64,000 nucleotides of DNA from Verrucomicrobiota bacterium (GTDB lineage Bacteria; Verrucomicrobiota; Verrucomicrobiia; Limisphaerales; JADJPG01), in assembly GCA_016713365.1 (NCBI GenBank), contig JADJPG010000005.1:62001-126000 (forward strand). Direction: 5' to 3'. The notes under the pieces are model-generated. The model had not been told where the DNA came from. It searched no databases and saw nothing but the letters and a program-made list of their open reading frames with translations. Positions 1-7,908 of the stretch are shown here, piece after piece (position 1 is the stretch's first letter; the number at the start of each line of letters is the position of its first letter). The translations under genes were made by a program, and so were the position numbers.

Positions 1-315
1 GCGGCTTACGACGGACGTTTGGCGGATCTGAGTTCAACGGCGTCACCGCATTTCATTCCACTAATCAGTGACAACTGGACGCAGCACTTCAAATGGCGGG
101 CGCGCGCGGAAGATGGCGTCTTTCCCGAGTTGGAAAGGACGAAGTTACGGGAGCTGGTCGGCAGAGCGCACGCGCAGGGTCGACGACTCCGGTTGTGGGC
201 CACGCCGGATCAGCCGGCGATGTGGAAGGAATTGCGGGACGCAGGCGTTGATTTGATCAATACAGACAAGCTGGAGGAACTCTCCGGATTCCTGAGGGCG
301 CCAGCGCGCAACTGA
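1..315 (+). CDS. C-terminal part of a PI-PLC/glycerophosphodiesterase-like protein (partial)
   Basis: The frame is open from the first base, so the gene begins before the window; only the last 104 or so residues are present. The tail reads as the end of a TIM-barrel phosphodiesterase: a strand with LRLWATPD, then a helix, then GVDLINTDK, which is the usual 'change in the final strands, you are in year X' ending of PI-PLC-like and GDPD-like enzymes. Catalytic residues lie upstream and cannot be checked. The family call is from this C-terminal pattern only; the substrate is unknown. Confidence 0.6.
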   Translation, partial: AAYDGRLADLSSTASPHFIPLISDNWTQHFKWRARAEDGVFPELERTKLRELVGRAHAQGRRLRLWATPDQPAMWKELRDAGVDLINTDKLEELSGFLRAPARN

Positions 316-330
316 ACCTCGCGGGAAAAA

Positions 331-1089
331 CTAGCCGGACATCGTCCAGCGCCCGCCTTTGCGAAACTTGTTCACGAAGGTTTGATACTTCATGCCGGTG
401 AGAACGTAAGTTGTTCCACCCTGCTGCCAGCTCGCCGTTCTCCAGACGCCGCACTTCTCAAAGTCCGGCTTGTCACTCGCAGGCATGTGGGCGAGCTGCA
501 AACCGTCCACTAGGAACAAATGCATATGGCGGGTGCCGTCCGTCAGGCAGAGCATCGGAACCCGGAGACCGTCCGTCTCCACCAGTTTGCATCCGATAAG
601 GTGCGCGTCTTTCAAACCGTCCGGCAACGAGAACGAAGCTGAAGCGTCGTTCTGGACCAGCCAGCGCTGAATCTTCTTTGGATCCGAGGATTCGAAATCC
701 AGATGAGCACCGCCATCCCAGGCTTGATCGATGAGTTCCGCGCGAAACTCCGTGAACTGCGCCGGTTTATTGGTGGCCAGCACGCCACCGCCGACGGCCA
801 GCACCACAAAGCTCGCTGCCACCGCAGCGCGAGCCCGCCATTGCGCCCAGCGACTGAAGCGAACGACCTTGCGCTGCGCGAGGATGGAGTCTCTCAGATC
901 CGTCGGGACCGAAATCGTCTTCACGCCCTCGGCAAACTGCTGATCGAACCTTCGCTGGTCCTCAAACCAGCGGCCCAATTCCCGGTCGCGCTCCGTCTGA
1001 AGCAACGCCTCAGCGAAACGCGGATCTTCCATGTCCGCGCCACCGGCGCGGAAGACTTCCAATAATCTTTTGGCTTCCTCGCTGTTCAT
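331..1089 (-). CDS. Anti-sigma factor-like membrane protein
   Basis: This 252-residue protein starts four bases inside the end of the ECF sigma gene (ATGA overlap), the usual arrangement for a sigma factor and its membrane-bound antagonist. The first 85 residues are charged and helical. One transmembrane segment follows at about residues 88-105 (VAASFVVLAVGGGVLA), and the rest would be periplasmic. There is no clear zinc-binding HxxxCxxC motif, so it is not a classical ZAS-type anti-sigma. The role rests mainly on gene order and topology. Confidence 0.65.
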   Translation of the reverse strand: MNSEEAKRLLEVFRAGGADMEDPRFAEALLQTERDRELGRWFEDQRRFDQQFAEGVKTISVPTDLRDSILAQRKVVRFSRWAQWRARAAVAASFVVLAVGGGVLATNKPAQFTEFRAELIDQAWDGGAHLDFESSDPKKIQRWLVQNDASASFSLPDGLKDAHLIGCKLVETDGLRVPMLCLTDGTRHMHLFLVDGLQLAHMPASDKPDFEKCGVWRTASWQQGGTTYVLTGMKYQTFVNKFRKGGRWTMSG

Positions 1090-1628
1090 AACACGACAGA
1101 ACGTTTGAGTTTATCGAACGAAATCAAATTCCTCGGCCGGTCTTCCATCAACTGCCGCAACATCGCGCGGCCTCGCGAGATGCGGGACATCACCGTTCCC
1201 ACCGGCACGCCGAGAATCTCGGCAATCTCCAGATACGAATGCTGGTCGAGATAGAACAAAGTCAGCGGTACCCGGAAAACTTCCGGCACTTCTTTCAACG
1301 CTTGCAATGCCGTTTCAGCATCCAGGCGGTCCCCCGCATCAGCCGTCACAGCCGGCATTTCGTTCACTGCATCATCGGCTTCCACGTGCGGGTAACGAGT
1401 CTTCCACCGATGCGAATCCACGAAAGCCCGGTACAACGTGGTGAACAGCCACGACTTCACCTTGGCCTGTTCCTGAACCTGATGCGACTTGCGACCCAGC
1501 TGGGCAAAAGTGTCCTGCGTCAGATCTCGCGCGTCCGACTCCCGCTGCACCAAACTGAACGCAAAGCGATACAGCGGCTCGTAATAGGCCGTTACAATCT
1601 GCTCAAACGTTGCGTCGTCGAGAGTCAT
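1086..1628 (-). CDS. ECF-type RNA polymerase sigma-70 factor
   Basis: The 180-residue product has the two-domain ECF layout. Region 2 is near residues 10-75, with the core-binding helix DARDLTQDTFAQL. Region 4 is near residues 110-165, with a helix-turn-helix containing YLEIAEILGVPVGTVMSRISRGR. Length is normal for the family. It is translationally coupled to the downstream anti-sigma gene, so the pair probably forms a single signalling unit. The target promoters cannot be told from the window. The gene is divergent from the ilvB leader region. Confidence 0.9.
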   Translation of the reverse strand: MTLDDATFEQIVTAYYEPLYRFAFSLVQRESDARDLTQDTFAQLGRKSHQVQEQAKVKSWLFTTLYRAFVDSHRWKTRYPHVEADDAVNEMPAVTADAGDRLDAETALQALKEVPEVFRVPLTLFYLDQHSYLEIAEILGVPVGTVMSRISRGRAMLRQLMEDRPRNLISFDKLKRSVVL

Positions 1629-1824
1629 ACGCTGTTTCCGGTGTTTCTAGCTCACACTGCCATGAACCCGGAGCTGCCGCAATTCTCGAAGCTGCCGGCC
1701 AACCGCTGCGCAACCTCGACTGCTTACTGGTAAGACGCCTGAGAGCCCCGCGTATTCCCGCAAGTTCACTCAGCCTTCCATGAACCCTTTGAGGGTATTC
1801 GAGACTTGACCCTTCACCCCGCCA

Positions 1825-1920
1825 ATGGCTAGTCTCCGCGCTGTGATTAGCACTTTCGTACAAGTAAACCTGCTGGTAGTCGTCGTATGCGGCGACGCCG
1901 CTGGGGCTTGTCGAAGGTAA
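1825..1920 (+). CDS. Leader peptide of the ilvB attenuator
   Basis: This is a 31-codon open frame (ATG at 1825; an in-frame GTG at 1843 would give 25 codons). It contains the run LLVVVV encoded at 1870-1887, with further Ile, Val and Leu codons before it, and ends at TAA 1918-1920. A cluster of regulatory-amino-acid codons just upstream of a terminator and a branched-chain amino acid gene is the signature of ilv leader peptides such as those of E. coli ilvB and ilvGMEDA. No strong Shine-Dalgarno is visible. It is too short for standard gene callers. The product itself has no expected function beyond ribosome stalling. Confidence 0.82.
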   Translation: MASLRAVISTFVQVNLLVVVVCGDAAGACRR

Positions 1921-1969
1921 GTAACGATTTCGACAACAACCCACGGCTGGAAACGGTCGTGGGTTTTTT
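1889..1969 (+). promoter_or_regulatory. Transcription attenuator upstream of ilvB
   Basis: Four segments can form the classic alternative pairings. Segments 1:2 pair as 1889-1893 with 1897-1901 (GCGGC/GCCGC). Segments 2:3 pair as 1897-1905 with 1940-1947 (eight pairs, C1901 bulged). Segments 3:4 pair as 1938-1945 with 1958-1965 (AACCCACG/CGTGGGTT), followed by T residues to 1969, an intrinsic terminator. A further eight-base stem, 1908-1915 with 1929-1936, brackets the leader stop codon. A ribosome stalled on the Leu/Val codons (1870-1887) would cover segment 1, allowing 2:3 and read-through. A ribosome reaching the stop codon would cover segment 2, allowing 3:4 and termination. The pairings are read from sequence; the mechanism is inferred. 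Confidence 0.8.
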
Positions 1970-2005
1970 GTCACTCATGGCCGCCGGCTGCAACACAATG
2001 ACCGT

Positions 2006-3910
2006 ATGAGCAAAACAAACGCGACTGCGAAGACCAAAAAGAACTCAAAAGCATCCTCCACCGGCAAGGCCGAGGTCGGCCCGCTGATGTTCGGGCGCGA
2101 CATTTTTGTCGAAGCCCTCGAACGCGCCGGCGTGGAAGTCATCTTCGCGTATCCGGGAGGCGCGAGCATGGAGATTCACCAGTCGCTCACGAAATCCAAG
2201 ATCCGCACCATCCTGCCCCGCCACGAACAAGGCGGCAGCTTCGCCGCGGAAGGTTACGCCCGCGCCACCGGCAAGGCCGGCGTCTGCATGGGCACCAGCG
2301 GCCCCGGCGCGACGAACCTCGTCACCGCCATCGCCGACGCCTACCTCGATTCCTGCCCGCTCGTCGCCATCACCGGTCAGGTGAATCAGGCGATGATCGG
2401 CCGCGGGGCGTTTCAGGAGACGGACATCATTGGCGTCACGCTGCCGGTGGTGAAACACAGTTATCTCGTCACCGACATCAACGACATCCCCCGCGTGGTG
2501 AAGGAAGCGTTCTACATTGCGGAGAGCGGCCGGCCCGGCCCGGTCGTGATCGATCTGCCGAAGAACATCCAGCAGGCGAAGGCGCAGCCGCGCTGGTTGA
2601 CGGATGACGAAATGAAGGCCGGCATCCCTGGCTATCGTCAGCCCGAATTGAAGGCCGACGAGCTAGCGCTCAACGAAATCATCGGCCTCATCGAGAAGGC
2701 CGAGCGTCCGGTGCTCTACTGCGGCGGCGGCATCATCACCAGCGACGCGGCCGAGGAACTCAAGAAGTTCGCCGAAGCCACGAACATCCCGGTCACCACG
2801 ACGCTCATGGGCATCGGCGGTTTCCCTGAGACCCATCCGCTTTCGCTCCGTTGGCTCGGCATGCACGGCGCGGCGTTCGCGAATTGGGCCGTGAACGGTG
2901 AACTCAAGCAGCGCAAGGATCCCTCCGAACCGCTCGTGAAGCTCAAGGACGGCGCGGACCTGTTGCTCGCGTTCGGCGTGCGTTTCGATGACCGCGTGAC
3001 GGGCGCGTTCAGCGAATTTGCCAAGGGCGCGACCATCGTTCACATCGATCTCGACGCCTCCGAGCTGAACAAGAACAAGCGCGCCCATCTGCCGATTGTC
3101 GGCGACATCAAAGACGCTCTCAAGCGCCTCAACAAGATGCTCGCCAAACGCGCCAGCACCAAGAAATACGCCCCGTGGCACGAGCAGATCACCGAGTGGA
3201 AGAAGAAGGCTCCGTTCCAATACGGCATGACGCAGGAGATCGTTAACAGCGATCACATGAAGGACCACATGAAGGGTCAGGAAGACCAAGTCATCCTGCC
3301 GCAGTCCGTCATCGAGATGCTTTACGAGATGACGAAGGGCGATGCGATCATCACCACCGGCGTCGGCCAGCACCAGATGTGGAGCGGCCAGTGGTACAAA
3401 TACAAATTCCCGCGCCAGTTCATCACCAGCGCCGGTCTCGGCTCGATGGGCTACGGCTTCCCGTCCGCACTCGGCGCGAAGGTGGCGCGGCCGGACAAGC
3501 AGGTCGTGGACATTGACGGCGACGGTTCGTTCCTGATGAACATCCAGGAACTGGCCACCGCACACATCGAGAAGATCGCCGCCAAGGCCATCATCCTGAA
3601 CAACCAGCACCTCGGCATGGTCGTGCAATGGGAAGACAACTTCTTCGCCGGCAACCGCGGCCACACTTACCTCGGCAACCCTGCGGATCGTTCGCAGATT
3701 TACCCGGACTACGTCCGCGTCTGCAATTCGTTCGGCATTCCGTGCGAACGCGTCATGCACAAGCGCGACCTGAAGGCTGCTCTTCAGCGCATGCTCGATT
3801 CCAAGACGGCCTACGTCCTCGACGTCGTCACGCCTTACAGCGAGCACGTGCTGCCGTTCATCCCGGCCGGTCGCACCGTCGCTGACATGATCTGGAAGCA
3901 GGAGAAGTAA
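2006..3910 (+). CDS. ilvB: Acetolactate synthase large (catalytic) subunit
   Basis: The product condenses two pyruvates, or pyruvate with 2-oxobutyrate, in the first common step of valine, leucine and isoleucine synthesis. It is 634 residues, slightly long because of a Lys/Ser-rich N-terminal extension of about 25 residues. The N-terminal TPP domain has YPGGASMEIH and the catalytic Glu in RHEQGGSFAAEGYA (about residue 73). A central FAD/NAD-fold domain follows. The C-terminal TPP domain carries the Mg/TPP motif GDGSF...N near residue 505. The gene lies 36 bases after the attenuator and is followed by its own terminator. No small regulatory subunit (ilvN) or ilvC is adjacent, which is unusual; ilvN is probably elsewhere. 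Confidence 0.95.
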   Translation: MSKTNATAKTKKNSKASSTGKAEVGPLMFGRDIFVEALERAGVEVIFAYPGGASMEIHQSLTKSKIRTILPRHEQGGSFAAEGYARATGKAGVCMGTSGPGATNLVTAIADAYLDSCPLVAITGQVNQAMIGRGAFQETDIIGVTLPVVKHSYLVTDINDIPRVVKEAFYIAESGRPGPVVIDLPKNIQQAKAQPRWLTDDEMKAGIPGYRQPELKADELALNEIIGLIEKAERPVLYCGGGIITSDAAEELKKFAEATNIPVTTTLMGIGGFPETHPLSLRWLGMHGAAFANWAVNGELKQRKDPSEPLVKLKDGADLLLAFGVRFDDRVTGAFSEFAKGATIVHIDLDASELNKNKRAHLPIVGDIKDALKRLNKMLAKRASTKKYAPWHEQITEWKKKAPFQYGMTQEIVNSDHMKDHMKGQEDQVILPQSVIEMLYEMTKGDAIITTGVGQHQMWSGQWYKYKFPRQFITSAGLGSMGYGFPSALGAKVARPDKQVVDIDGDGSFLMNIQELATAHIEKIAAKAIILNNQHLGMVVQWEDNFFAGNRGHTYLGNPADRSQIYPDYVRVCNSFGIPCERVMHKRDLKAALQRMLDSKTAYVLDVVTPYSEHVLPFIPAGRTVADMIWKQEK

Positions 3911-3938
3911 CCGGATCGAGAACCATTCCCAAAACGAC

Positions 3939-3970
3939 AAGGGCGCGAGTTCATTCTCGCGCCCTTTGTG
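3939..3970 (+). terminator. Intrinsic terminator after ilvB
   Basis: An 11-base perfect stem (3939-3949 with 3956-3966) with a six-base loop is followed by TGTGTTT. It lies 29 bases after the ilvB stop codon, so ilvB appears to be transcribed alone. Confidence 0.8.
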
Positions 3971-3987
3971 TTTCGTAGATCGTGCGC

Positions 3988-4976
3988 CTACTTAAATCGC
4001 TCGAGGATCATTCGCTTTCGCGAATAGTCGAACGTGACACGAAAATCCTTCAACACCTCCCAGCCGATGTGACCGGCCAGCGGCGCATCCACGGGCGAAC
4101 CTTCCAGGAAGAAGCTCGCCGCCGGTTGTTCGATCAACAACTTGCCAAGGCGCAGTTGCGGCAATCGACCTTCGCGCACAGGCGTCCGCCCACCGACCCC
4201 GACTCTCCCTCCCTCCGCGCCGGAGGAAGCAGCCAGCTGTGCGCTTCTACAAAATGCTTCCCCACGCACAGCGCTCCATCGCAGCCGGTATCTACTTCAA
4301 ACGCGGCGCGCACTTCGTTTCCGCCCGGAAGCTTCACGACGGCATCCACGATGGGCGTCGACCCGCGGAACGACAGCGGCAGCGATTCACCCGCTCCGGA
4401 GGCCTCGAAGGACTGCGGCTCGTGCAAGGTCAGCCGCTTTCGCGAAGAATCGATCTCCACGACAAATCTCCGGAAAAAGCCCGAGCCCAGCACCCCATCC
4501 CGCCGGCGGGAACGCGAGGAACGTTCCCCGGGAAACGCGCCAATTCGCCGCGGTTGCCATGTGAATCCTTCAAACCCAAACTCAGGCCCTTCATAAACAT
4601 TCGCCTGCTCTTCACCGGCAATGCCCACGATGGTGATACGCCGTCCCGAAGGTTTAAGCTCCGCCGCCGCCACGTGATCGGCGTGCAACATCGTCATGCT
4701 GTATCCCGTATCCAGCAGCAACGACACCTTGTTGGTCCCGTTCAACCGCGTCGGTACTATGACATGCCCGCGACGCGTTTCGATCGGGATGGTGACAGCT
4801 CGATTGGTCAGGCTCTGCTCCCGCGCCGCTTCCGCCGCCTTTCCTCCTCCGAGGCTGAACGCCGTGACCACGCAAAAGAAAAGCGCCGCACACAAGGTGC
4901 GGCGCTTTGAAACTAAAACTTTGTCAGCTTGCTGCGCCAGTGTGCCCGCCCGGATTTGGAAGCGGAGCGACATCAC
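3988..4976 (-). CDS. Retropepsin-like aspartic protease, two-domain (frameshifted)
   Basis: Two overlapping frames make one secreted protein of about 325 residues. The upstream frame (4976 to 4134) has a hydrophobic N-terminus and two DTG motifs: LLLDTGYSMTMLH, and AAFEVDTGCDGALCVG further on. The downstream frame (to 3988) supplies the rest of the second lobe, ending in a strand with FDYSRKRMIL. The frames must be joined between about 4185 and 4240. Tandem DTG domains are seen in bacterial periplasmic clan AA proteins. The annotated start lies upstream of a strong hairpin (4873-4908), so the true start may be an internal TTG or GTG. A genuine pseudogene cannot be excluded, but neighbouring genes show similar single-base breaks. 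Confidence 0.7.
4873..4908 (-). terminator. Terminator of the YceI-like gene, lying inside the next reading frame
   Basis: A 12-base perfect stem (4880-4891 with 4897-4908) with a five-base loop is followed, on the minus strand, by TTTTCTTTTG (the complement of 4871-4880). It sits 78 bases after the YceI-like stop. It also encodes part of the predicted N-terminus of the aspartic protease. Confidence 0.7.
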
Positions 4977-4985
4977 GTCACGCGG

Positions 4986-5619
4986 TTACGGAGCCTTGGG
5001 TTCCGTGACCCATTCGAACTTCAGCTTCACCTCGTCCCCCGTCCGAATGAGGCTGATGCCCGCGATGTCCGGCGCCGGCGGCTTGATGCCGTGATCGGTC
5101 ATCTTCAATGCCGTCGTGCCCGTCACCTTGAGCTTTTTGTCCACGCGCTCGATGGTCACCGGCATCACGTTGGTCTTCGTGACACCCGCCACCGTCAGGG
5201 TGCCCTTGGCTTCATACTGGCCGGCGGCGCCCGCCTTCGGATTCAATTCCAGCACCTTGTATTCGATGGTTTTGAACTGGGCGAACTTCATGTGCTCCTG
5301 CATCACTGCGTCCATGCGCTTGCCGCCACTGCTCTTGAGCGAACGGACAGGAATCTTCACCTTCAACGTTCGGCTTTACCGCGACGGGCGCTGACTTGCC
5401 GTCGGCAAACGTCGCATCCAGTTCCATGAAACCACCGATGATGTCCGTTTCGGCGTGCCAGTCGTGAATCGTGGACGTGCCGTCCATGCGCAGCTTGCTG
5501 CTGTTCGGCACCGGCGCGAAGCGGACCGTTTCTGCTGTGACGATTGCCCCGGCCGCGAGAAGCGCACCAGTGACGATCAACGCTCGCGAGAGGCGAGCGG
5601 AGAGGAGGTTGGTAAACAT
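4986..5619 (-). CDS. YceI-family periplasmic lipid-binding protein (frameshifted)
   Basis: The start at 5619 gives a clear signal peptide (MFTNLLSARL..., hydrophobic to AETVRF). It is followed by the YceI opening: SKLRMDGTSTIHDWHAE and then a long beta-strand set. Near 5364-5370 the frame breaks; the next frame continues with VKIPVRSLKS and later GTLTVAGVTK and EWVTEPKAP, which complete a lipocalin-like YceI barrel of about 210 residues. YceI proteins bind polyprenoid or other amphiphilic molecules in the periplasm. The break is a single base and may be a sequencing error. A terminator follows at 4873-4908. Confidence 0.8.
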
Positions 5620-5762
5620 GGGATTGGTTTTCTGTAGTTGAAGAGACGTCCGCACCCGCGGATGGCTCATGGTTTGTTCCATCGTAAATTCGGCTTCTGC
5701 TGTCGCAGTCACGCCATTCGGCGCCTGCGAGTTGGACGATTTGTCCGGTTCGCCATTCACGC

Positions 5763-7124
5763 TCAAGCGAGCTCGAACCAGTCTTTCTGGAACACGATTC
5801 GCTTGCCGGTAACGATGGCCTCGTTCGTCTTGATGGCCGTCACGGTTGCCTGCAAGCCTTCCTTCCACGTCGCCGCGTGTTGCATCTTCAGTCCGGCAAT
5901 GTGTTCCGCCAACGCCTTCTTGTCCGCCGCATCGAACGTGGCGGTGAAATCTTCCGTGCCGCCGATTACCTCATTGACGTTGGAGAGGAACGCTTCGAGT
6001 GCAAAGGCCAGCGACGTGTTCGTGTAGGCGGCGGACTCCACATTGTCGTCCTGACCGGTCGACTTGCTCGCGTTCGCCACCAGCGCGATGCCGGTCTCCT
6101 TGTAGAAGACATCCTTGCGCGCGTAGACCTCCCAGCCCAGCAGCGGCGAGTCGACTTCCTTGAAGAGCCACGCCTTGTTGCCGCGCATCATCACCGCCGC
6201 GTCGCTGCCCAGCAACATTTCGTAGTCGCCGTCGAACGAATTCGCCAGCGTCGCGTCATACATGCCCTGCACACCGCCGGGAAACTCGAGAACCGCCTGA
6301 ACCGTATCGGGCACGTCGCGACCGTCATTCCAGTGAATGATCCCGCCGAAGCCAGTGACCGCCTTGGGCAGATCCTTAAACAGCCACGACATGCTGTCGA
6401 AGTGGTGGATGCCCAACTCGCCGGCGAGACCGAGTGAATTTTCCTTCGAGAGGCGCCAGTTGATTTCCTTCTCGCGATCCGGATTCGCCGAGGTAAAGCG
6501 CCAACTCTGCTTCTTGTGCCACTGCGCACGCGCCATCACGTCCTTCCCAATCGCGCCCGTGCGGATGAATTGCAGCAGGAAGTGCCGTTGCGGGTCAGCA
6601 CGCAGCGAGAGACCCGGTTGAAACACCTGCGCGCCCGCATCGCGGGCCGCCTTGGCGATCGCCTTCGCATCTTCAATCGTGGTGGCCAGCGGCGCTTCGC
6701 AATAGACATGCTTGCCCGCTTGCAGCGCCTCGATCGCGATCTCCTTGTGCAGATGCGTCGGCGTGGCGATGAACACCGCCTGAACATTTTTATCCTCGAG
6801 CATCTTGCGGTAATCATCCACCGCCGTCGCCCCCGGGGCATTGCTCGCCGCGCGGCGCAGCATCACGCCGTAGGTATCGCACACGGAGACAATCTCGGCC
6901 TCCGCCTGGCGCTGAAGCGTGCCGATGATTTCGCGTCCCCACGCACCCAGACCGATGATGCCGCACTTGACCTTCGGACCCGCAGCCTTCGCTGGCGCGT
7001 CACCCGGAGCATCCGCCGCCTTGAGTTCCACCCCGCCCAGCATGGACAGAAGCGTGGCAATCGATCCGCCGCGGATGAAGTCGCGGCGGTTAAACTCGGA
7101 GGCAGACGGCGGTTGTGAATTCAT
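5763..7124 (-). CDS. Tat-exported Gfo/Idh/MocA-family oxidoreductase
   Basis: The 453-residue product begins with a twin-arginine signal (NRRDFIRGG, about residues 12-20). Next comes a Rossmann domain with GIIGLGAWG (about residue 56) and then the Gfo/Idh/MocA C-terminal beta-sheet domain. Such enzymes oxidise or reduce sugars and related polyols with NAD(P). The usual catalytic motif EKP appears here as CEAPLATT: the lysine is replaced by alanine, so the mechanism or substrate may differ. Export by Tat implies cofactor loading in the cytoplasm. The gene stands apart from the ThuA and DUF1080 genes that often accompany this family, which are found at 19-20 kb. Confidence 0.88.
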   Translation of the reverse strand: MNSQPPSASEFNRRDFIRGGSIATLLSMLGGVELKAADAPGDAPAKAAGPKVKCGIIGLGAWGREIIGTLQRQAEAEIVSVCDTYGVMLRRAASNAPGATAVDDYRKMLEDKNVQAVFIATPTHLHKEIAIEALQAGKHVYCEAPLATTIEDAKAIAKAARDAGAQVFQPGLSLRADPQRHFLLQFIRTGAIGKDVMARAQWHKKQSWRFTSANPDREKEINWRLSKENSLGLAGELGIHHFDSMSWLFKDLPKAVTGFGGIIHWNDGRDVPDTVQAVLEFPGGVQGMYDATLANSFDGDYEMLLGSDAAVMMRGNKAWLFKEVDSPLLGWEVYARKDVFYKETGIALVANASKSTGQDDNVESAAYTNTSLAFALEAFLSNVNEVIGGTEDFTATFDAADKKALAEHIAGLKMQHAATWKEGLQATVTAIKTNEAIVTGKRIVFQKDWFELA

Positions 7125-7197
7125 GCGAGCAATACTTGCCAGCCGGGGGCAGGATTTCCACTGAAAATTTTATCGACACGGATTGTCCGAAACCACG

Positions 7198-7908
7198 TCA
7201 ACCGCCGCCCTTGGCGCCCCCCAGCAGCCCCTCCAACTCCGCCAGTCCGGCGTGTGAACCAATCTCGTAAAAGCGTTGCTTCACCTCGTAGCCAGCCAAC
7301 TGTTTCTGCGCGACGAGCCGCTGCATCACATCCGCCAGATCAAATGTCTTGTCGCCCGGCCATTCGTCAAACGCCGACGCCTTGAACAGACTCAAGCCAT
7401 AGTCAATGTGCCGCATCTCCGGCAGCTTGTTCTTCTTGTCGTAGACTTTGATCTCCCCGTCGCCGAACACCACGTTGCTCGTGTCGTAACGGCCTTCGTT
7501 CTGGAAAACCGTCATCAGCCCCGCGCGCCCGCTTTGCGCGAAGAATTCCGCCACCGGCCCGAACGGAATCGGCAGATACGAATCGCCGTAGAGCACGAAG
7601 AACTTCTCCCCCAGCATCGGCAACGCCCGCTTCAGCGCACCGCCGGTTCCCAGCAGGACCGGACCGTCGAACGAATACTCCAGCTTCACGCCGTGCGCCG
7701 AGCCATCGCCGAAATCGCGCTGCACCATCTCGCCGAGATGGCCAACGCAAAGCACCGCGCGCGTGATACCCTCACGCCGCAACAACGCGAGCTGATGATC
7801 GAGGAATGGCTTCCCGGCGACCGGCACCAGCACCTTCGGGACTTTCTCCGTGATCGGACGCAGCCGTGTGGCCAGTCCACCAGCGAGAATGGCGACGGGA
7901 GGGAGCAT
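7198..7908 (-). CDS. hddC: Sugar-1-phosphate nucleotidyltransferase, HddC-like
   Basis: The 236-residue product has the pyrophosphorylase N-terminal motif LAGGLATRLRPIT...PKVLVPV and a GPVLLGTGGAL substrate loop. It matches the D-glycero-alpha-D-manno-heptose-1-phosphate guanylyltransferase type in length and pattern. Its start overlaps the stop of the heptose kinase gene by one base (TGATG), so the two are coupled. Together they would make GDP-D-glycero-alpha-D-manno-heptose for surface glycans. The sugar is inferred from the partner kinase; mannose or glucose derivatives are possible. Confidence 0.75.
   Translation of the reverse strand: MLPPVAILAGGLATRLRPITEKVPKVLVPVAGKPFLDHQLALLRREGITRAVLCVGHLGEMVQRDFGDGSAHGVKLEYSFDGPVLLGTGGALKRALPMLGEKFFVLYGDSYLPIPFGPVAEFFAQSGRAGLMTVFQNEGRYDTSNVVFGDGEIKVYDKKNKLPEMRHIDYGLSLFKASAFDEWPGDKTFDLADVMQRLVAQKQLAGYEVKQRFYEIGSHAGLAELEGLLGGAKGGG

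Noticed and set aside
1603..1974. Minus-strand frame of 123 codons across the ilvB leader
   Set aside because: It has no family pattern and opposes a leader peptide and attenuator that explain the region far better.
2663..3940. 425-codon minus-strand frame opposite ilvB
   Set aside because: It is a shadow of a high-GC gene: composition is rich in Val, Arg, His and Asp and it has no recognisable domain.
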